A DNA stretch of 64,000 bases, from NCBI RefSeq assembly GCF_001305675.1, contig NZ_CP011853.1, forward strand, positions 2,666,001 to 2,730,000, in the 5' to 3' direction. Under the pieces are notes generated by a model, which was not told where the DNA came from, ran no database searches, and saw only the letters and a program-made list of their open reading frames with translations. Below are positions 58,649 through 64,000 of the stretch, piece after piece. The translations under genes and the position numbers were made by a program. Source of the stretch: Gordonia phthalatica (GTDB lineage: Bacteria > Actinomycetota > Actinomycetes > Mycobacteriales > Mycobacteriaceae). Every line of letters starts with the position of its first letter. Within the stretch, counting starts at the first letter, position 1.

Positions 58649-59533
58649 ATGCGAATAGCGGTTGCGGGCAGCCACGGGCTGATCGGTTCGGCCCTGGTCC
58701 CCGCACTGGTGCAGGCGGGGCACGACGTCCACACTCTGGTACGTCGTGCCCCGACCGCCGCACGGGAGATCTCGTGGTCGCCGGATGAGTCCGGCCTCGA
58801 TCCGCGGCTGCTCCACGGCTTCGACGCCGTGATCGGCTTGGGCGGAGAGAACATCGGCGCCCACCGGTGGAGCGGTCAGGTGAAGCAACGCCTCCGCAAC
58901 TCCCGCATCATCCCGACGAGCGTGCTCGCCGAGGCCGTCGCCGCCGCGGGCGTCGGCACCTTCATCAGTGCCAGCGCCACCGGCTTCTACGGTGACACCG
59001 GTGAGAGCGCGGCCGACGAGACCACGCCGAACGGCACCGGCTTCCTCGCCGACCTCACCCTCGACTGGGAGGACGCGACACGGGCCGCCGCCGACACCGC
59101 GCGCGTGGTGACCCTTCGCACCGGCCCGGTCCTGTCCCCTCGCGGCGGCCTGCTCGGCAGGCTCCGCCCGCTCTATCGGCTCGGCCTCGGCGCCCGTCTG
59201 GGCGACGGACGGCAGTGGTTCTCCTGGATCACCCTTCCCGATGAGGTCGCCGCCATCTCCCACGTGCTCGACGACCCGACGCTGTCCGGCCCGGTGAACC
59301 TCACCGCCCCGGAACCCGTCCGGTTCGCCGACTTCTCCGCCGCCCTGGCCCGGACCGTGCACCGCCCCGCGGTGATGCGGATCCCCGCCGCACTGGCCCG
59401 CCGCGCAGGCGGCGAGATGGTCGAGGAGATGGTCCTCGCGTCCTCACGCGTGGTCCCGTCGCGCCTCGTCGAACACGGATTCACCCACATCCACCCGAAC
59501 ATCGAATCAGCACTGGAGTACAGCTGTGCGTAA
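58649..59533 (+). CDS. TIGR01777-family epimerase (Rv2216-like)
   Basis: A 294-residue NAD(P)-binding protein of the extended SDR superfamily. It has the Rossmann motif IAVAGSHGLIGSALVPAL at the N-terminus, GLGGENIGAHRWSGQVKQRLRNSRI and SATGFYGDTGES, and lacks an obvious full YxxxK pair. The family (like YfcH) has no firmly assigned substrate. It starts 11 nt after sucB and overlaps lipB by 8 nt, so it is cotranscribed with lipoate genes in mycobacteria too. A role linked to lipoate metabolism is only suggested by position. Confidence 0.9.
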   Translation: MRIAVAGSHGLIGSALVPALVQAGHDVHTLVRRAPTAAREISWSPDESGLDPRLLHGFDAVIGLGGENIGAHRWSGQVKQRLRNSRIIPTSVLAEAVAAAGVGTFISASATGFYGDTGESAADETTPNGTGFLADLTLDWEDATRAAADTARVVTLRTGPVLSPRGGLLGRLRPLYRLGLGARLGDGRQWFSWITLPDEVAAISHVLDDPTLSGPVNLTAPEPVRFADFSAALARTVHRPAVMRIPAALARRAGGEMVEEMVLASSRVVPSRLVEHGFTHIHPNIESALEYSCA

Positions 59534-60263
59534 CGCATCGTCGCGCGCCGACGGCGCACCGATCGAGGTCCGTCGACTCGGCACCGTCGACTACACCGAA
59601 GCCTATGAACTGCAGCACCGCCTCGCCGAGCAGCGCGCCACCGGCGAGCTCGACCACGACGTGATGCTGTTGCTCGAGCACCCGTCCACCTACACGGCAG
59701 GCAAACGGACCGAGGACTCGGACCGCCCCGTCAACGGAGCGCCGGTCATCGACGTCGACCGCGGCGGCCGGATCACCTGGCACGGTCCCGGCCAACTCGT
59801 CGGGTACCCGATCATCAAGCTCTCCGAGCCGCTCGACGTCGTCGACTACGTCCGGCGTCTCGAGGAGGCTCTCATCCGGGTCTGCGCACGAAAGGGCGTC
59901 TCGACCGGTCGCGTCGACGGCCGTTCCGGGGTGTGGCTCCGCGACGCCACCGGCGAACGCAAGCTCGGTCAGATCGGGATCCGCGTCGCCAAGGGAGTCA
60001 CCCTTCACGGTTTCGCCCTCAACGTGGATCCCGACATGACGGTGTTCGACGCGATCGTGCCGTGCGGCATCGCCGACGCGGGCGTCACGTCCATCGCCAA
60101 GGAGATCGGTTCGCCGGTCGCCGTCGACGACGTCATCGACGACGTCATCGAGCTCGTTCAGCAGTGCCTGGACGACCCTGCGGGACCCTCGGTGGGCTCC
60201 GCCGACGCCCTGGCCTCGACCGACGAGGCCGCCGAAACCACCAGCGTAGGATCTGTGCAGTGA
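59526..60263 (+). CDS. lipB: Octanoyltransferase LipB
   Basis: LipB transfers octanoyl groups from acyl carrier protein to lipoyl-domain lysines. The 245-residue protein has the family segments LLLEHPSTYTAGKRT, GGRITWHGPGQLVGYPI, the catalytic Lys in ERKLGQIGIRV and the catalytic Cys in VPCGIADAGVTS. GTG 59526 overlaps the epimerase gene by 8 nt. An acidic tail of about 25 residues follows the conserved core. The stop overlaps the lipA start as GTGA, so LipB and LipA are made together to lipoylate E2 (encoded just upstream) and H proteins. Confidence 0.96.
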   Translation: MRNASSRADGAPIEVRRLGTVDYTEAYELQHRLAEQRATGELDHDVMLLLEHPSTYTAGKRTEDSDRPVNGAPVIDVDRGGRITWHGPGQLVGYPIIKLSEPLDVVDYVRRLEEALIRVCARKGVSTGRVDGRSGVWLRDATGERKLGQIGIRVAKGVTLHGFALNVDPDMTVFDAIVPCGIADAGVTSIAKEIGSPVAVDDVIDDVIELVQQCLDDPAGPSVGSADALASTDEAAETTSVGSVQ

Positions 60264-61318
60264 CCACCTCGCCCGTTCGCCCCACCGTCGACCCCGCCCC
60301 CACGAGCCCCGCCGATGCGCCGGCAGGCAAGAAGCTGCTGCGTCTGGAAGTGCGGAACTCGCAGACTCCGATCGAGCGCAAACCGAAGTGGATCAAAACG
60401 CGCGCGACGATGGGTCCGGAGTACACCGAACTCAAGGGTCTCGTCCGCAGCGAGGGCCTGCACACCGTGTGCGAGGAGGCCGGCTGCCCCAACATCTACG
60501 AGTGCTGGGAGGACCGCGAGGCCACCTTCCTCATCGGTGGCAGCCAGTGCACGCGTCGCTGCGACTTCTGCCAGATCGACACCGGTAAGCCCGACGCCCT
60601 GGATCGCGACGAGCCGCGCCGCGTCGCCGAGTCCGTCCAGTCGATGGGTCTGCGCTACTCGACCATCACCGGCGTCGCTCGCGACGACCTGCCCGACGAG
60701 GGCGCCTGGCTGTACGCCGAGACCGTCCGCAAGATCCACGAGCTCAACCCCGGCACCGGCGTCGAGAACCTGATCCCCGACTTCCACGCGAAGCCCGACC
60801 TGCTGGAGCAGGTCTTCGAGTCCCGTCCGGAGGTGCTCGCGCACAACGTCGAGACCGTTCCGCGCATCTTCAAGAGCATCCGCCCGGCGTTCCGCTACGA
60901 GAAGTCCCTCGAGGTCCTCACGCGGGCCCGCGACTTCGGGCTCGTCACCAAGTCGAACCTGATCCTCGGCATGGGCGAGACGCCCGACGAGGTCCAGTCG
61001 GCACTGCGCGACCTGCACGACGCCGGGTGCGACATCATCACCATCACCCAGTACCTTCGCCCGTCGGTCCGCCACCACCCGGTGGACCGCTGGGTGCGAC
61101 CGGAAGAGTTCGTCGAGCACTCCAAGTACGCCGAATCGATCGGGTTCGCCGGTGTCATGGCCGGTCCGCTGGTGCGGTCGTCGTACCGCGCAGGTCGCCT
61201 GTACGCGCAGGCGATGGCCCGCCACGGCCGCGAGCTGCCCGCCGATCTGGCGCACCTCGCCCAGGCGGGATCCGCCTCGCAGGAGGCGTCCTCGGTGCTG
61301 GCTCGCATGGCTCGCTGA
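60260..61318 (+). CDS. lipA: Lipoyl synthase LipA (radical SAM)
   Basis: LipA inserts two sulfur atoms into protein-bound octanoyl groups, using two 4Fe-4S clusters and SAM. The 352-residue protein has the auxiliary cluster motif CEEAGCPNIYEC and the radical-SAM motif CTRRCDFC, followed by ARDDLPDEGAWLYAE, HNVETVPRI and ITITQYLRPS. The final RSSYRAG carries the conserved Ser that ligates the auxiliary cluster. GTG 60260 overlaps the lipB stop. A terminator hairpin lies 22 nt after the gene. The sacrificed auxiliary cluster may be refilled by the ErpA-like protein encoded earlier in the window. Confidence 0.97.
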   Translation: MTTSPVRPTVDPAPTSPADAPAGKKLLRLEVRNSQTPIERKPKWIKTRATMGPEYTELKGLVRSEGLHTVCEEAGCPNIYECWEDREATFLIGGSQCTRRCDFCQIDTGKPDALDRDEPRRVAESVQSMGLRYSTITGVARDDLPDEGAWLYAETVRKIHELNPGTGVENLIPDFHAKPDLLEQVFESRPEVLAHNVETVPRIFKSIRPAFRYEKSLEVLTRARDFGLVTKSNLILGMGETPDEVQSALRDLHDAGCDIITITQYLRPSVRHHPVDRWVRPEEFVEHSKYAESIGFAGVMAGPLVRSSYRAGRLYAQAMARHGRELPADLAHLAQAGSASQEASSVLARMAR

Positions 61319-61340
61319 CGCACTCCCCTGTACGGCCGAT

Positions 61341-61368
61341 CGCCGTCGATCCTTCGGGATCGGCGGCG
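61341..61368 (+). terminator. Terminator after lipA
   Basis: Arms 61341-61352 and 61357-61368 form a 12-bp stem with one T-G mismatch and a TTCG loop, followed by TT. Confidence 0.75.
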
Positions 61369-61656
61369 TTCTGCTGACCTCCGGCCTCGTCTCGACGGTC
61401 CTGGCCCGGTGCAAGATCCGCTGCGGTCGCCGTAAGATCGAGAGCGAAGTCCTCGTCGGACTCGTCATCGGCGCCACCGTCTCGGTCTCCGCGATCCTGC
61501 TCGGCTTCAACCGACCGCTGCTCATCTCGCTGACCGACGGTGTCGAAACGAGCGCGACTTCCCGGATTCGGCCCACCGCCGCGCAAAATCCCGAGCGTCG
61601 ATCCGTCGACGTCGGACGCATGCCGCACACCGCGTCACGGCGCGAAACGTGCACCG
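61369..61656. other. Gap between the lipA terminator and the DUF4191 gene
   Basis: About 290 bp without a supported gene. One plus-strand frame stays open and encodes a hydrophobic stretch (EVLVGLVIGATVSVSAILLGF), but it has no start codon or ribosome-binding site. The 3' end holds the promoter of the next gene. No repeats or riboswitch were seen. Confidence 0.4.
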
Positions 61657-61669
61657 TAGACTGGCAGCC
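61657..61669 (+). promoter_or_regulatory. Leaderless-type -10 box of the DUF4191 gene
   Basis: TAGACT (61657-61662) ends 7 nt before ATG 61670; no ribosome-binding site is present. Confidence 0.5.
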
Positions 61670-62431
61670 ATGGCGAAGGCGCAAGACAAGTCGAGTAAAG
61701 AGGCGAAGGCCGCGGCGAAGGCCGCCCGCAAGGTGGCGAGCAGGGAACGCAGGCAGCAGATCTGGCAGGCGTTCCAGATGCAGCGGAAGGAGGACAAGCT
61801 CCTCATCCCGCTGATCGTCGGCATCATCGTCGTGTCGTTGGCGGTCTTCCTGCTGCTCGGCGAATTCGTCTTCGGCAGCATCTGGCTCGGCCTTCCGCTG
61901 GGTCTGATCTTCGGCGTCATGCTCTCGTTCCTCCTGTTCGGCCGTCGCGTCCAGAAGAGCGTCTACAAGAAGGCCGAGGGCCAGCCCGGTGCCGCAGGCT
62001 GGGCGCTGAGCAACATCCGCGGCCAGTGGCGCGTCCAGCAGGCCATCACCGGCACCTCGCACCTCGACGCCGTGCACCGCGTCATCGGCAAGCCCGGCGT
62101 GATCCTCGTCGGCGAGGGCTCCCCCAGCCGCGTCCGTCCCCTGGTCGCACAGGAGAAGAAGAAGGCGGCCCGGGTCGTCGGCGACACCCCGATCTACGAC
62201 ATCATCGTCGGCGACGGCGACGGCGAGATCCCGCTGTCGAAGCTGGAACGACACATCCGCAAGCTGCCGAGCAACATCGACAAGAAGCGCATGGATGCCC
62301 TCGAAGGCCGCCTGTCGGCGCTGAAGGCCAAGGGCGGCTCCGGTCCGGCGATGCCGAAGGGCCCGATGCCGCAGGGTGCCAAGATGCGCAACGTCGCGCG
62401 CACCACCCGCCGCAAGGGCGGCGGCGCATAG
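61670..62431 (+). CDS. DUF4191 membrane protein (Rv2219-like)
   Basis: A 253-residue membrane protein of unknown function, conserved after lipA in mycobacteria and relatives. It has a Lys/Ala-rich head (MAKAQDKSSKEAKAAAKAARK), two close membrane helices (LLIPLIVGIIVVSLAVFLLL and IWLGLPLGLIFGVMLSFLLF) and a cytoplasmic C-terminal domain (SNIRGQWRVQQAITGTSHLDAVHRVIGKPGVILVGEG) ending in a basic tail. This matches DUF4191. ATG 61670 has a TAGACT box at leaderless distance. The M. tuberculosis neighbours downstream (an RDD protein and glnA1) are not found here. Confidence 0.9.
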   Translation: MAKAQDKSSKEAKAAAKAARKVASRERRQQIWQAFQMQRKEDKLLIPLIVGIIVVSLAVFLLLGEFVFGSIWLGLPLGLIFGVMLSFLLFGRRVQKSVYKKAEGQPGAAGWALSNIRGQWRVQQAITGTSHLDAVHRVIGKPGVILVGEGSPSRVRPLVAQEKKKAARVVGDTPIYDIIVGDGDGEIPLSKLERHIRKLPSNIDKKRMDALEGRLSALKAKGGSGPAMPKGPMPQGAKMRNVARTTRRKGGGA

Positions 62432-62466
62432 CCCGTGACAACGGGTGGGCTCAGCACTCACCGCTC

Positions 62467-62513
62467 CTGTGCCGCATCGCGTGACCGAGTTCGGGTCGCG
62501 CGGTGCGGCACAG
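62467..62513 (+). terminator. Terminator after the DUF4191 gene
   Basis: Arms starting CTGTGCCGCA (62467) and ending TGCGGCACAG (62513) pair over about 20 bp with two mismatches and a 6-nt loop, followed by TTCATTT. Confidence 0.8.
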
Positions 62514-62607
62514 TTCATTTCGCCTCCCACCCACCGGAACCGCGGCTACCCTGACTGCCGAGAGGGTGCGACGGTTCAGGAGACAGTCCCCGAACGAGGA
62601 GCGATGA

Positions 62608-63402
62608 ATGACCGACCTTGACCGCTACGGCCCCTGGGCACTGATCGTCGGAGGCTCCGAGGGGGTGGGCGCGGCATTCGCCCGCAGCCTGGCCGCCGAC
62701 GGCTTCGGCGTCGTGCTCGTCGCCCGCAACGCCGAGCGGCTGGAAGCGGCCGCCGAGGAGGTCCGGGCCGCCGGCGCCGAGGTGCGGACCGTTCCGCTCG
62801 ACCTCCTGGCCGACGACGCCGTCGACCGGTTGATCGCCGCGACCGCAGACCTCGAGATCGGCCTGCTGATCCTCAACGCGGGCGCCAACACGTACGGCAA
62901 CGAGTTCATCGGCGGCGACCTCGCCAAGCACACCGAGGTCCTCGACCTCAACGTGACCCGCCAGCTGCCGCTCGTCAGCCATTTCGGTGACGCCATGGTG
63001 CAGCGCGGGCGCGGCGGCATCATCCTCGTCGGCTCGATCTCCGGGTACGCCGGTTCGGCCCGCGAGGGCATCTACGCGGCGTCGAAGGCCTTCCTCCGGG
63101 TCTTCGCGGAAGGCCTGTGGGTGGAGTCGAAGCCGCGCGGCGTCGACGTCCTGCATCTGGTCCTCGGGCTGACCCGCACTCCGGCGATGCAGCGCAAGGG
63201 TCTCAACTTCGACGCCCCCGGCGTGCCGGTCTCCGATCCGGACGACGTCGCCGCCGAAGGCCTCGACCACCTGGCCGACGGCCCCGTCTGGGTCACCTCG
63301 ATCAACCAGGAGACGGCCGTCGAACGCTCGGTGGCGCTCGACCGCGGCGCCGTGATCCTGAAGTCCATCGAGGACATCAAGAAGATCGTCGGAAACCTCT
63401 GA
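62608..63402 (+). CDS. Short-chain dehydrogenase/reductase
   Basis: A 264-residue classical-type SDR. The cofactor motif is LIVGGSEGVGAAFARSLA (a TGxxxGxG variant with GGSEGVG), the Asn motif is LILNAGAN, and the catalytic triad Ser/Tyr/Lys is seen in VGSISGYAG and YAASKAF. The substrate is unknown. ATG 62608 lies after GAGGAGCG. Its stop overlaps the start of the following flavin-type oxidoreductase gene (TGATG), so the two probably act together. This pair is not at the matching M. tuberculosis position and marks the end of the synteny. Confidence 0.88.
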   Translation: MTDLDRYGPWALIVGGSEGVGAAFARSLAADGFGVVLVARNAERLEAAAEEVRAAGAEVRTVPLDLLADDAVDRLIAATADLEIGLLILNAGANTYGNEFIGGDLAKHTEVLDLNVTRQLPLVSHFGDAMVQRGRGGIILVGSISGYAGSAREGIYAASKAFLRVFAEGLWVESKPRGVDVLHLVLGLTRTPAMQRKGLNFDAPGVPVSDPDDVAAEGLDHLADGPVWVTSINQETAVERSVALDRGAVILKSIEDIKKIVGNL

Positions 63403-64000
63403 TGTTCGTCGGGCTCGGGCTTCCGGTCGTCACCGCGTATCCGCCGACCACGCAGGCGTGGGAGGCCGACGCGGGCATCGCCGAACTGGCGACGGTCGCC
63501 CGAGCCGCCGACGAGCTCGGCTATCACCACGTCACGTGCAGCGAGCACGTGGCTGTTCCGGTCGATGTCGCCGCCGTCCGCGGCGGCGTCTACTGGGATC
63601 CCCTGGCCACTTTCGGCTATCTCGCCGCCGTCACCCGGCAGATCCGGTTCGCGACCAGCGTTCTGGTCCTCGGCTACCACCATCCGCTGGAAGTCGCGAA
63701 GCGATACGGCACGCTCGACCAGGTCTCCGGCGGTCGACTGGTCCTCGGCGTCGGGGTGGGCAGCCTGCAGGAGGAGTTCGACCTCCTGGACGCCCCGTTC
63801 GACGGTCGCGGTGCCCGCGCCGACGACGCCCTCGCCGCCATCCGGTCCGCGTTCGGCACCGGCACACCGACCCACCACGGCCCGTTCTACTCCTACGACG
63901 GCCTGATGGTGGAGCCGCACGCCGTGCAGGACCGGGTCCCGGTGTGGGTCGGCGGCCGCACCCGCCGCGCTCTGCGGCGCGCCGTCGCACTCGGCGACGG
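63402..64000 (+). CDS. Luciferase-like (LLM class) flavin- or F420-dependent oxidoreductase, partial
   Basis: The first 199 codons of a bacterial-luciferase-like TIM-barrel oxidoreductase; the 3' end is beyond the window. Typical segments are MFVGLGLPVVTAYPP, ELATVARAADELGYHHVTCSEH, VTRQIRFATSVLVLGYHHPLEVAKRYGTLDQVSGGRLVLGVGVG and VQDRVPVWVGG. In mycobacteria such proteins commonly use F420; the cofactor cannot be decided from this part. ATG 63402 overlaps the SDR stop codon, so it is translationally coupled. Confidence 0.88.
   Translation, partial: MFVGLGLPVVTAYPPTTQAWEADAGIAELATVARAADELGYHHVTCSEHVAVPVDVAAVRGGVYWDPLATFGYLAAVTRQIRFATSVLVLGYHHPLEVAKRYGTLDQVSGGRLVLGVGVGSLQEEFDLLDAPFDGRGARADDALAAIRSAFGTGTPTHHGPFYSYDGLMVEPHAVQDRVPVWVGGRTRRALRRAVALGD

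Noticed and set aside
61370..61660. Hydrophobic open frame (EVLVGLVIGATVSVSAILLGF) between lipA and the DUF4191 gene, possibly a small membrane protein.
   Set aside because: No ATG, GTG or TTG with a ribosome-binding site opens this frame, and the opposite strand is also open. I leave it as a non-coding gap.

Overview
The window is about 64 kb of a high-GC actinobacterial chromosome. Gene content and order follow the Mycobacterium tuberculosis segment from murE/pbpB (about Rv2158c) to Rv2219. Together with LAM mannosyltransferases (mptA, mptC, pimB), actinobacterial qcrCAB/ctaCEF respiratory genes and intact carotenoid genes, this points to a mycolic-acid-containing member of Mycobacteriales, most likely Gordonia or a close relative. 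The genus is inference; the order is well supported.

Layout. 1-7.3 kb: left end of the dcw cell-division cluster on the minus strand (murE partial, ftsI, ftsL-like, rsmH, mraZ), headed by arrays of TGGGG boxes that look like MraZ operators, then DUF3040 and HEPN-type genes. 7.6-11.9 kb: a GNAT gene and lppM, then a complete IS110-family element inserted in a REP-like palindrome, then a methylenetetrahydrofolate reductase. 11.9-16.9 kb: an overlapping operon idsA2/crtE-crtI-mptA-crtB that mixes carotenoid and lipoarabinomannan synthesis. 16.9-26.4 kb: Rv2175c-like/pknL, aroG, RNase AS, mptC, acyltransferase, ROK kinase and a four-gene minus-strand group with an ArsA-like protein. 26.5-33.3 kb: fadD15, then a cell-envelope block (pimB, lipoprotein metallopeptidase, two NlpC/P60 hydrolases) whose first gene sits behind a c-di-AMP riboswitch. 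33.5-37.2 kb: exonuclease/GIY-YIG fusion, a stand-alone AsnC domain and trpD.

37.3-44.5 kb: respiratory supercomplex genes ctaE-qcrC-qcrA-qcrB facing ctaC-ctaF. An AAC(2')-type acetyltransferase gene and a 430-bp phased repeat array lie between the two. 44.8-56.6 kb: asnB, adoK, erpA, glycerate kinase, DUF3043, a cobU-cobT fusion, cobS, ilvE, gcvT, pepB. 56.9-62.4 kb: E2 acyltransferase (sucB/dlaT), an epimerase, lipB, lipA and a DUF4191 membrane protein, a lipoate-centred set in which LipB and LipA lipoylate the E2 protein. 62.6 kb to the end: an SDR and a luciferase-like oxidoreductase that depart from the M. tuberculosis order.

The most striking observations are: (i) four guide-like segments in the non-coding left end of the IS110 element that match exactly its own ends and the flanking target, as expected of a bridge RNA; (ii) two opposed arrays of MraZ-like boxes before mraZ; (iii) a helically phased GACGC repeat array between convergent operons; (iv) a start codon buried in a perfect hairpin; and (v) many -10 boxes placed 6-8 nt before start codons, suggesting widespread leaderless transcription.
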